DNA from: Clostridia bacterium BRH_c25
GTDB taxonomy: Bacteria > Bacillota_A > Clostridia > Lutisporales > Lutisporaceae
DNA length: 18,897 nucleotides
Assembly (NCBI GenBank): GCA_001515955.1
Contig: LOES01000002.1
Location: forward strand, 1 to 18,897
Reading direction: 5' to 3'
In this document: positions 1-8,832 of the stretch, piece by piece
Numbering within the stretch: the stretch's first letter is position 1
How the letters are laid out: each line of letters begins with the position of its first letter
Translations under genes and position numbers: made by a program
Notes under the pieces: generated by a model
The model's database searches: none
What the model saw: only the letters and a program-made list of their open reading frames with translations
What the model was told of the DNA's origin: nothing

Positions 1-252
1 CCCATCAACATATGCCCTGACAAGCTCCTCAAGCAGCTCATCTCTTTCAAGCTTCTTAATAAGGCTTCTTGCATTGTTGTGGCTGGTTATGTAGGTCGGG
101 TCACCGGAAAGTATGTATCCTACTATCTGGTTAATGGGGTTATAGCCTTTTTCCTTTAATGCGCTATATACGGATAAAAGTATCTCTGGTGCTTCATATT
201 TTTTATCCATTTCAACCTTGAACTTCATTGTATCTTCAAATCTTTCGCTCAT
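1..252 (-). CDS. ireB: IreB family regulatory phosphoprotein (UPF0297), cut by the left edge
   Basis: The 84 codons visible match the IreB/YrzL family almost end to end, with the family core [20 protein letters not shown], then YITSHNNAR and the C-terminal [12 protein letters not shown]. Family members are about 80-90 residues, so only a few codons and the stop lie outside the window. In Enterococcus, IreB is phosphorylated by the Ser/Thr kinase IreK and negatively affects cephalosporin resistance; this role is known for the family and is not shown here. The usual Firmicute order is alaS, ireB, ruvX; here two large genes separate it from alaS. The start is the ATG at 252, preceded by a G-rich GGGGGTGG stretch that is a weak Shine-Dalgarno match. 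A promoter lies directly upstream at 290-318, so expression is probably independent of the glucan synthase gene. Confidence 0.93.
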   Translation of the reverse strand, partial: MSERFEDTMKFKVEMDKKYEAPEILLSVYSALKEKGYNPINQIVGYILSGDPTYITSHNNARSLIKKLERDELLEELVRAYVDG

Positions 253-289
253 TTTTCCACCCCCAACTTCATAGCTTCATATATATAAT

Positions 290-318
290 AATATAATATA
301 GTTAATGCTGTATTTCAA
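290..318 (-). promoter_or_regulatory. Putative sigma-A promoter of ireB
   Basis: On the minus strand, TTGAAA (313-318) and TATATT (290-295) are separated by exactly 17 bp, each one base off consensus. It lies between the glucan synthase stop and the ireB start, in a very AT-rich stretch. Other A/T hexamers nearby could also serve as the -10, so the exact element is uncertain. Confidence 0.55.
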
Positions 319-352
319 GGGAATGTTTGCATATGTAATCAGATTGTCACAT

Positions 353-379
353 GGGGGGGGGTGCTTACCTGCACCCTCC
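353..379 (-). other. GC-rich hairpin with a 9-base G/C homopolymer after the glucan synthase gene
   Basis: Five to six bases after the synthase stop, minus-strand GGAGGGTGC (371-379) can pair with GCACCCCCC (356-364) around a 6-nt loop, with one A-C mismatch. The 3' arm belongs to a run of nine C (nine G on the plus strand, 353-361). No T-tract follows, so it is not a standard intrinsic terminator. It could be a weak terminator or an mRNA 3' stabiliser. Confidence 0.4.
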
Positions 380-384
380 ATTCT

Positions 385-3300
385 TCAGTTCAAGCTTACT
401 TCTACTTTATGCTCCATCCCGTCCTCAGCCAGAATCAACTCATTGCCTTCAAGCTTTCTTCCATCCTGGACAATTGTGACTTCTCCCTTGCTTACCCTGT
501 TAGGGTTTCTCACAATTATGCCGTATATCGTATCCTTTCCGTGTATGTACTTAATATTGTACTCAGACCAATCCCTTGGTATGCAAGGTTCAAATACAAT
601 GCTGTCTCCTTTTTTCTTAAATCCCAGTATTTGTTGTATTCCTACATTGTACATCCAGCCTGATGCTCCTGTATACCAGGTCCAGCCTCCCCGCCCTGTA
701 TGCGGCGGCACTGCATATACATCTGCAGCCATTACGTAAGGCTCAACCTTGTACCTGGAAGCCTCCAGCATTGTATTTGCATGATTTATGGGGTTCAGCA
801 TGTTGAAAAGCTCCCAAGCCTTGTCACCATTGCCCAAAATCGCATAAGCCATGATTACCCAGACAGCTGCATGGGTATACTGTCCTCCGTTTTCCCTGAC
901 TCCCGGCAGATACCCCTTTATATATCCTGGCTCCAGATCACCTTCAACAAAGGGTGGTGTAAGCAGCATAATAAGACCGTCATCCTTTTTTATGAGATAC
1001 TGCTCTACCGCTCCCATCGCTTCCTTTATTCTTTCAGGATTTGCGGCGCCTGAAATAACAGCCCAGGACTGTGCTATGGAATCGATCTTGCATTCTGTAT
1101 TCTCAGCTGAGCCAAGAGGCAGGCCATTATCAAAGTATGCTCTTCTATACCAGTTTCCATCCCATGCATTTTCCTCCTGGGCTTTTGCTATCTCTTTCGC
1201 TATGTTCATATATCTGTCGGCCTTGTTCGAATCCTTCTTCAATCTGCAAAGCTCTGAGAAATTCATAAGAATATCATATAGGAACCAGCCAAGCCACACA
1301 CTTTCGCCCTTTCCCTTGTTTCCTACTGTGCTCATACCATCATTCCAGTCTCCCGAGCCCATCAGGGGAATGCCATGATGCCCGAATTTCAAAGCTTTTT
1401 CAATAGCTCTTATGCAGTGGTCATATACTGAAGTACTGACATCCGGTACATAAGGGATGTTGTACCTTTCATCTTCACCTTCCTGCAGCTGCTCATCTTC
1501 CACGAATCCTGCCCTATTCTCAAGTATCTTGATATCTCCTGTTTTCTTAATATAATTTATTGTTACATAGGGCAGCCATAAAAGGTCATCGGAAAACCTT
1601 GTCCTTATGCCTTTATTGGAGCCCGGGTGCCACCAATGCTGCACATCCCCCTCAAGAAATTGGTGTGATGCGTGGAAAAGAATCTGCTTTTTTGTAAGCT
1701 CGGGAAGGGCATTAATCACTGCCATTGAATCCTGCAGCTGATCTCTGAAGCCATAAGCTCCCCCGGACTGGTAAAACGCTGTTCTTGCCCACATCCTGCA
1801 GTTTAAAGTCTGGTAAAGAAGCCATCCGTTCAGCATTATATCCATGTTCTTATCAGGAGTAACTACCTCCACCTTTCTCAGAATCCCTTCCCAGAAAGCT
1901 TTTACTTCTGCCAGAGCTTTGTTTGCTTCCTTGCTGCTCTTGTATTTTTCGGTACAGATACTTACAGCTTTATGGCTTTCGCTTTGTCCCAGCATGAACA
2001 CCAATTCCTTCTGCTCCTTGGGCTTTAATTCAACAATAGCCTGAATACAAGCACAAGGGTCAAAGCCTGCTCCCAATGTATTTGATAGTCTATCCTTCCT
2101 CAAAGCTTCAGGATGCTTCAGAGTGCCCATGTTTCCCAGGAACTCCCGCCTATCTCCCGTATAATACCTTTCCTCTGCATTTGTTGCAAGAAAAGCTATT
2201 CTGCCGTGAAAATCGGTATTGTAGTTGTTTCTTATCAGAATTGCACCATTACTGTGCAACTCTGTATATACATGCTGTGCAGTGCTTTGATCAGTAACAC
2301 CCAACACAGTTCTGACAAAGTAAGTTGCTGAAAGGTGCTTTTTTGAAACGGTATTGTTCTTTAATTTTAATATGCACAGCTTGACACTGTCGGATACCGG
2401 CACAAATTCTATAAGCTCATGCTCTATACCGTTCCAACTGTGCTCGAAGGAGGAATAACCAAAGCCGTGTCTGATTATATAGGGAGTTGCTGTCCTTATT
2501 GGCCGTGGAGTCACAGACCATATCTCACCTGTATTTTCGTCCCTCATGTAAATATTCTCTCCGGAAGGGTCAAGCACGGGATCATTGGACCAGGTAGTAA
2601 GCTTGTTCTCCCTGCTGTTTTCAGCCCAGGTTGTAGAAGCACCTGACTCTGTTATCAAGAAGCCGAACTTTTCATTAGCTATAACGTTGCTCCATGGCAC
2701 GGGTGTATTCATGCCTTCAGTGAGCTTGATCACATATTCCCTTCCTTCTTTGTCAAAACCTCCATAACCATTGAAGCTTTGCAGTTCAACTTGCTTTGCA
2801 TCATTTTTATTGTGTCCTCTGCTTTTATCCTTCCATCGCTTATACTCAAAGACATTTACTCCATTTCTTACTTTTGTCTGGACTGCAAGTGTTCCATTTT
2901 TTCCTTTTAGTACTATCCTCGCTGCTGCAGAAAGAAGCTGCTTATCCTCCTCAGGAATAGAGCTCCCCTGTTTTATGAACACTCCTCCCGTCTTATCCCT
3001 TATATCTCTCGCATGGCTTACCGATACTATATCCTGCAGCAGGTTGTATAGCGGCTGTGAATAGCTGCTTTCCTCCTCGTTGACCACTACAATATAAACA
3101 TACAAGCCTTTGAGTCTCCAGTATTCATGTGCCTTTATCAATTCCTTGATAAAATCAATTTCTTCAACTTTTTCAATATATGCAAGGGCTATGGGCAAAT
3201 CCCCCGAAATACCATAAGTCCAAAGACCCGGCTGTCCTTTCCTGTTTTCCTTTATATCATTTTCTTGCTTCCTTCTGAGAGGACTCAGGTATATTATCTG

Positions 3301-6300
3301 GGACATCATCTGTCTGAAAAGCTCGATTTCCTCTTTTCTGAGATTCAGGTATCTCATTTCAACCTGGCTTCTGGTCCATGCAAGCTCGAAGGCTCTGTCT
3401 ATCGAGGAGCAGTCATGGTATTTTTCCGCCATCAGCATTATCTTCTCCTTACTGTCGGAGACACCTGTGATGTAGTTAAGCTTTACTGTTTGCCCCGGCT
3501 GCAGCCTTACTCTGCACCTCAGACTCATTATCGGGTCCAATACCGGTCCTACTGTGTTGGATAGAGGATGGCTGCCTTCAACTGCCGCAGGTTTTTCAAC
3601 TGAATTCCCCCTGCCGATGAACCTTGCCCTGTCGGTCTCATACTGTATTCCTCCAAGTACTTCCTCCTTCACCGTCAGCTCATGCAGTGCATATATGGGG
3701 GCCTTTTTCTCCTCTCTGGGCCTTCTTTCCGCCAGTAATGCACTATATCTGTGCAGGTATTCCGTTCTTATAAATAAATTGCTGAAGGCCGGATGTGCCA
3801 AATCAGCAGAATGCGGTGTAATTACCACTTCAAAATAGCTGGTAATCTCCAATATCCTTGGCTGCTGGCTGTGATTTGTGAGGGTAAGCCTCCTGACCTC
3901 CACATTATCCTCCGGAGATACTATAATCTCTGTGTTGGTATCTATATCCCCATCAGTTCTTGCAATAGAAATCTTATCCTGGGAGAACACCACCCTATAT
4001 TTATTTGGCAGTGCGCTGCAGGGATTCAGTGAATTTGACCATACCGAATTGCCGTCGATATCCTGTATATAGAAGAACATACCGGAATTATTCAGTATAC
4101 TGTCCTCTCTCCATCTGGTCACTGCCAAATCCCGGTATTTACTGAAGCCTGAACCGTTATCAGTTACCATTACTGAATAATCCCCATTTGACAGCATATG
4201 AACCTCCGGAAGTATGTTGTTGTTCAAACCCAGTACCTTGGTATATTCAGTATCCTCCTTTGTGGCCTCATCGAAAGGTTCGATTTTTTCTTTGTAATCC
4301 TTTGCGAATATTACTTTTGAAGGTATCTTTTCCTGCATAAGTATATCCACTGCTTTTATCACTGGCTCCCTATGAAACCTTTCCTGCATTGCATAGCCGT
4401 TTATTATATTGTTAAGAGCCAAAAAGCTCATACCTTGATGGTGAGCCATGAAGCTTCTTACTATGCTGCTTTTCTTGCCCTTCTTCAGCCTTTCCGGTGT
4501 ATAATCTATAGCCTCATAAAATCCATAGCGGCTATCCAGGCCTTCTTCTTTAAGCCGCATTATATTCCTGACTGCCTCTTCGGGATTTACCATCAAAGCT
4601 AAAACAGTAGCGTAGGGTGCTATTACAGTATCATTAATCAGACCTCGTTTAAGTCCGAGGCTCGGTATTCCAAAGGCTTTATACTGATAGTTCAGCCTGA
4701 AGTCAAAAGCATAATATCCTGACTCTGATACGCCCCAAGGTACCTTTCTTCTGCGTCCGTAATCCTTCTGGCATCTTACGACAAAATCATAAGTCTCGTG
4801 AAGCAGTGTGTTGGGATAATCCTTCATTATCAGCAGCGGCATAAGGTATTCAAACATGGTACCCGTCCAGGAGAGCAGTCCCTTGTATCCATTTACTGAA
4901 GTCAGTGTCCTGTTGAGCATGAACCAATGCTCCTTTTTTACTTCACCCCGGGCAATTGCAATAAGGCTCGCCTGTCTGGCCTCTGAAGCCAGCAAATCAT
5001 AATACGACTTTGTAAGCTGCTCTTCCTCCTCATTGTATCCGATAGAAAACAGCTTCCGTTTACTATCAAACAGGGGAAGAAAGGATGTATCTTCAATAAG
5101 CTTATCAACCCTGCCTATTAAGTCATCCAGCTTACTGCTTATCTCTCCGCTGTGCTGCAGTGCATCCCCTACATTCATTTCTTTAAGATAAGTGCTTGCA
5201 GATTTATGAAGCTTAATACCCCAGTTAAGCCTTTTCAAATCACTCTTTTTAATAATCTCCTCAAGCAGTTCGTGAAAGCCTGCATGCTCCAGCTTATCAC
5301 CATCCAATGCACTATCGAATAACCGGGCAGGCAAATTCAATTGTTCATCTTCATACCTGACCAGCTGGGAAGTATCCTGCAGTCCAAACACCATGCCTTT
5401 ATCGATATTGGGTCTGTTCTTATACTCAAGCAGCCCTTGCCTCAAGGTCATAAGATAGGCTATAAAATTGCCGCTGTCTACTGTTGAAATATAGTTTGGC
5501 CTTAATACCTCCAATGTTATGGTATCATACCAGTTATAGAGATGCCCTCTCCATTTTTTCAGCTTTTCTATGGTCGTTATTGTGTTATTCAGCCTTTCAA
5601 GCATTTCCCGGGTGCTTATATAACCCATATCCCTTGCAGACATAATGGAAGCCAGAAGCAATCCGATATTTGTGGGAGAAGTCCTGTGAGCTACACCATT
5701 TTGTGGGTTCTCCTGGTAGTTATCCGGAGGAAGATAATTATCCAATGCACTTACAAAGTCCTCAAAGAAGCTCCAGGTCTTCCTGGCTAATACCCTTAGC
5801 TCCATTACTTCCTTTTCACCCAGTATATTCTTTTCCCTCTGTCCGGGCTTGCTTACCCAATGGGCTATTGCCGGAGCGGCAGCCCATAAGACAGCAATGA
5901 CAAGTACTGGGATTAAAGCCCCGGGAGCAATGAAGCTGCTTGATAACACTGCAGCTGCTGCAGCTGCCGGACATATCCACATACGCCTCCAATAGCTTAA
6001 AACGTCGTTTTTCAACGCAAGCTCCATGTCTGCTGCAGTTACCCATTCAAGAAGGTTTTTCTTTGTTATCAAAACCCTCACCAGGGTTTTTGTTATGGCA
6101 TCCAGCATAAGCTGCGCCTGGTGCGGGAGAAATGTCAATATAAGCACAGACTGTGTAAATTGTGTCTTTATCCTGTCCAAGGTTCCATAGCCTGATTTGT
6201 CACTTAGCTTCTGGCTATATTTGACCAGCACAACCTCTGCAAGGTTTATGAATATAGGGAATACAGCCGCAGCTAATGTAAATATAAACCATACAAGTGC

Positions 6301-8832
6301 ATTGCCGGGCAATACAAGCAAGGAAAGCAGGAAAAGTAAAGCCTCACAAGGTGCAATAAGGCTTCTTCTCATATTGTCCAATATCTTCCATCTATTTATT
6401 GCTGACAACGGATTTTTTATTATCTCACCCTTGGCATTGCTTATCCTGCCGGAAAGCCACTGCAGAAGCTGCCAATCTCCCCTGACCCACCTGTGCTGAC
6501 GCATAGAGTGAGTGTTGTATCGGGAAGGGTATCCATCTATCAGCTCAATATCTGTAACCAGCCCTGTCCTGACATGGGTACCTTCAATAAGATCATGGCT
6601 TAGTACAGTGTTTTCAGGTATTACATTTCTAAGGATACCTTGGAATACTGCAAGCTCATATATCCCTTTGCCTGTAAAAATTCCTTCTCCAAAGTAATCC
6701 TGATATACATCAGATACAGCATTGGTATAAATGTCTATACCTCCCTGGCCTGCAAAGGCTCTGGCAAACCTGGAGGCATTGGCGCTTGTTATGTCCACAC
6801 TTATGCGGGGCTGCAACAATCCGTACCCTTCTGTGACTATACCTCTGCTCTCATCTACGACAGCTCTGTTAAGGGGATGAGTTATTGTTCCCAATAGCTT
6901 TCTTGCTGTTTCAATGCTGAGCTTGGTATCAGCATCAATTGTAATAACATATTTTACTTCTTTAAGCACACTGATGTTTCCCTCAATATGCTCAAAAGAC
7001 AATGCCTTGCTTCCTAAAAGCAGCTCATTGAATTCATAGAGGGCACCCCTCTTGCGTTCCCAACCCATCCATCTATTTTGAACTTTACTGAATACCCTTT
7101 TTCTATGTAGGAAAAAGAATCTATCCTCACCTTTTCCGTATTTTTCATTCAGTTCTCTTATTTTCTCACTTGCTGCCGCTATGATTTCCTGATCCCCTTC
7201 GGCTTTTTCCGATTCATTATCCTTATAATCTCCCAGTAAAGCAAAATACAGGTTTTCCTCCTTGTTTGCCAGATAATATTCTTCAAGATTGAGGAGCAGC
7301 TTTACTGCAGTACTCCCCTTGGTAAGCAGAGTAGGTACAACTACAATTGCAGCTGCATCGGCAGGAATTCCCTCCCCGAGCTCAAGCTTTGGCAAAAATG
7401 CCGGTGGCTTTATATGCACCAGTATCCAGTTTATCGATGAAACAGCAATGTCACTTGCCGGAATCAATACCGCCAAGGCTATAAGAATCAATCTCCACAC
7501 GCTTACTGCCCCGGAATTATAAGCGTAGTTCAGCAGCAGAAGCACAATAAAAGCTGTAATTGTAATTATAGAAAAGAAATACAGCGATGAAGGAGAATAG
7601 CCTGAAATTCTGGAGCGGCCTATTTTGCTGATAAGCTGCTCCTTTTCATCTCTGTAAAGATAATAGCCTATGTGCTTCTTGTCCTCCGCGGCACATTCTA
7701 TCAATTTCTTAGCTACCTGTATCTCGGATACCTTTAGTTTCTTGGAAATCTTCTCCACTTCATGACGGTAGCTGTCTCTGGAAGGAAAATCCATCCTAGA
7801 ATATATATCCTCAGGGTCCTGCCGTAAAATCTGCTCAACCTGACTCAGCTCTTCAAATATAAGCTTCCAATCCAAGGTAGATATGAACCTCAGACTGGTT
7901 ATGGAATTGCCCATTGAAACCTGTCTGGAAGCTTGCTCCTTGTGTTCCAGATGGGTAATGCTTTCTGAGTTGGTGTGCTGCTCTGACAGCCTTTCATCTA
8001 TGTAATGTATTATGGGTGCAATTTCTATACCATGCTTTTTCAGCCTGTTGAGCAGGTGTTCTCCATAGGAAGGATTGATGGTTTCAAGATGCTTCATGCT
8101 TTCCTTTGCAATGCCAAGCAGCTCTTCAGGCTTCCTATCCTTATATGAAAGAAGCTGTTCTGCGAGCTTTTCGGCTTTATGCCACTGCTGCTGCGAGGAT
8201 GCAATATTTTCGCATACATGTCTTATATGCTCGATAAGTGCCATTCTGACCATCATCGGTATGGTCCAGAGCTCACCGCTTGACAGCAATGACTGGGTCT
8301 GATAGGCTGTTACAAAGCCTACCAGCTGTTTGTCGTCAAATCTGCCGTCAGTATGTGAAACCAGCTCCAATGCTATCGCATAGACTCTGGGATACCCTTT
8401 CAATGCCCCTGATTTCAGCTTTGGCAGCTGAGAATAATATTTTCTTGACAGGTTTTGCCTGATCTCCTTTACCTGCTCTTCAACAATATAAAAGTTGTCC
8501 AACAGCCATTCTGCAGCCGGAGTGACACTGCTCCTTACATTGGAATATTCATTCAGGTCCTTGTACACAGAGGTTATGAACCTGAAATTCTTATTCATTC
8601 TGGTTTCAAGGCTGTAATACATTCTGGAGCTTTTTCCCACAGCATGCTTGCGCGCTATTTCCAAAGCATGCCTTTCCAGCTCTTCAGCATTCAGTATGGC
8701 ATCATACACTTCCGGTTCATCTCTGTCTATGATGTATAACAATTTACCCAGCAGGTATATCAAAATTCCTGCAAGAACAACTACTGCGATATATATGAAA
8801 TAAACTCCAGCACTCAATATAATCCTCACCAT
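385..8832 (-). CDS. cgs: Cyclic beta-1,2-glucan synthase (GT84, cyclising domain, GH94)
   Basis: A 2815-residue membrane enzyme, close to the roughly 2800-2870 residues of Brucella and Rhizobium Cgs/NdvB. The N-terminus has a membrane segment at about 5-30 and more near 415-475, 820-875 and 955-995. The GT84 polymerising domain between them carries D633-A-D635, H746-D-L-I-E-G and Q779-H-R-W782, the acidic and QxxRW-type residues of processive glycosyltransferases using UDP-glucose. The glucoamylase-like cyclising domain runs from about 1048 (RTSPTNIG) to about 1480; E1370 (WGVSESG) and E1440 (YGFYEA) are candidate catalytic carboxylates. Two beta-sandwich modules follow (about 1545-1880 and 2020-2300), then a GH94 (alpha/alpha)6 domain with G-F-R-D2364-Q-L-Q-D2368 and GSGDWNDGM. 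GH94 sets chain length by phosphorolysis in known enzymes. The start ATG overlaps the upstream gene by 7 nt (ATGGTGA), and AAGGA sits almost on the ATG, so translation is probably coupled. Substrate and linkage are inferred from family membership. Confidence 0.93.
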   Translation of the reverse strand: MVRIILSAGVYFIYIAVVVLAGILIYLLGKLLYIIDRDEPEVYDAILNAEELERHALEIARKHAVGKSSRMYYSLETRMNKNFRFITSVYKDLNEYSNVRSSVTPAAEWLLDNFYIVEEQVKEIRQNLSRKYYSQLPKLKSGALKGYPRVYAIALELVSHTDGRFDDKQLVGFVTAYQTQSLLSSGELWTIPMMVRMALIEHIRHVCENIASSQQQWHKAEKLAEQLLSYKDRKPEELLGIAKESMKHLETINPSYGEHLLNRLKKHGIEIAPIIHYIDERLSEQHTNSESITHLEHKEQASRQVSMGNSITSLRFISTLDWKLIFEELSQVEQILRQDPEDIYSRMDFPSRDSYRHEVEKISKKLKVSEIQVAKKLIECAAEDKKHIGYYLYRDEKEQLISKIGRSRISGYSPSSLYFFSIITITAFIVLLLLNYAYNSGAVSVWRLILIALAVLIPASDIAVSSINWILVHIKPPAFLPKLELGEGIPADAAAIVVVPTLLTKGSTAVKLLLNLEEYYLANKEENLYFALLGDYKDNESEKAEGDQEIIAAASEKIRELNEKYGKGEDRFFFLHRKRVFSKVQNRWMGWERKRGALYEFNELLLGSKALSFEHIEGNISVLKEVKYVITIDADTKLSIETARKLLGTITHPLNRAVVDESRGIVTEGYGLLQPRISVDITSANASRFARAFAGQGGIDIYTNAVSDVYQDYFGEGIFTGKGIYELAVFQGILRNVIPENTVLSHDLIEGTHVRTGLVTDIELIDGYPSRYNTHSMRQHRWVRGDWQLLQWLSGRISNAKGEIIKNPLSAINRWKILDNMRRSLIAPCEALLFLLSLLVLPGNALVWFIFTLAAAVFPIFINLAEVVLVKYSQKLSDKSGYGTLDRIKTQFTQSVLILTFLPHQAQLMLDAITKTLVRVLITKKNLLEWVTAADMELALKNDVLSYWRRMWICPAAAAAAVLSSSFIAPGALIPVLVIAVLWAAAPAIAHWVSKPGQREKNILGEKEVMELRVLARKTWSFFEDFVSALDNYLPPDNYQENPQNGVAHRTSPTNIGLLLASIMSARDMGYISTREMLERLNNTITTIEKLKKWRGHLYNWYDTITLEVLRPNYISTVDSGNFIAYLMTLRQGLLEYKNRPNIDKGMVFGLQDTSQLVRYEDEQLNLPARLFDSALDGDKLEHAGFHELLEEIIKKSDLKRLNWGIKLHKSASTYLKEMNVGDALQHSGEISSKLDDLIGRVDKLIEDTSFLPLFDSKRKLFSIGYNEEEEQLTKSYYDLLASEARQASLIAIARGEVKKEHWFMLNRTLTSVNGYKGLLSWTGTMFEYLMPLLIMKDYPNTLLHETYDFVVRCQKDYGRRRKVPWGVSESGYYAFDFRLNYQYKAFGIPSLGLKRGLINDTVIAPYATVLALMVNPEEAVRNIMRLKEEGLDSRYGFYEAIDYTPERLKKGKKSSIVRSFMAHHQGMSFLALNNIINGYAMQERFHREPVIKAVDILMQEKIPSKVIFAKDYKEKIEPFDEATKEDTEYTKVLGLNNNILPEVHMLSNGDYSVMVTDNGSGFSKYRDLAVTRWREDSILNNSGMFFYIQDIDGNSVWSNSLNPCSALPNKYRVVFSQDKISIARTDGDIDTNTEIIVSPEDNVEVRRLTLTNHSQQPRILEITSYFEVVITPHSADLAHPAFSNLFIRTEYLHRYSALLAERRPREEKKAPIYALHELTVKEEVLGGIQYETDRARFIGRGNSVEKPAAVEGSHPLSNTVGPVLDPIMSLRCRVRLQPGQTVKLNYITGVSDSKEKIMLMAEKYHDCSSIDRAFELAWTRSQVEMRYLNLRKEEIELFRQMMSQIIYLSPLRRKQENDIKENRKGQPGLWTYGISGDLPIALAYIEKVEEIDFIKELIKAHEYWRLKGLYVYIVVVNEEESSYSQPLYNLLQDIVSVSHARDIRDKTGGVFIKQGSSIPEEDKQLLSAAARIVLKGKNGTLAVQTKVRNGVNVFEYKRWKDKSRGHNKNDAKQVELQSFNGYGGFDKEGREYVIKLTEGMNTPVPWSNVIANEKFGFLITESGASTTWAENSRENKLTTWSNDPVLDPSGENIYMRDENTGEIWSVTPRPIRTATPYIIRHGFGYSSFEHSWNGIEHELIEFVPVSDSVKLCILKLKNNTVSKKHLSATYFVRTVLGVTDQSTAQHVYTELHSNGAILIRNNYNTDFHGRIAFLATNAEERYYTGDRREFLGNMGTLKHPEALRKDRLSNTLGAGFDPCACIQAIVELKPKEQKELVFMLGQSESHKAVSICTEKYKSSKEANKALAEVKAFWEGILRKVEVVTPDKNMDIMLNGWLLYQTLNCRMWARTAFYQSGGAYGFRDQLQDSMAVINALPELTKKQILFHASHQFLEGDVQHWWHPGSNKGIRTRFSDDLLWLPYVTINYIKKTGDIKILENRAGFVEDEQLQEGEDERYNIPYVPDVSTSVYDHCIRAIEKALKFGHHGIPLMGSGDWNDGMSTVGNKGKGESVWLGWFLYDILMNFSELCRLKKDSNKADRYMNIAKEIAKAQEENAWDGNWYRRAYFDNGLPLGSAENTECKIDSIAQSWAVISGAANPERIKEAMGAVEQYLIKKDDGLIMLLTPPFVEGDLEPGYIKGYLPGVRENGGQYTHAAVWVIMAYAILGNGDKAWELFNMLNPINHANTMLEASRYKVEPYVMAADVYAVPPHTGRGGWTWYTGASGWMYNVGIQQILGFKKKGDSIVFEPCIPRDWSEYNIKYIHGKDTIYGIIVRNPNRVSKGEVTIVQDGRKLEGNELILAEDGMEHKVEVSLN

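Noticed and set aside
305..739. Plus-strand open frames opposite the C-terminus of the glucan synthase
   Set aside because: They are antisense to the conserved GH94 C-terminus and have no recognisable product or ribosome site.
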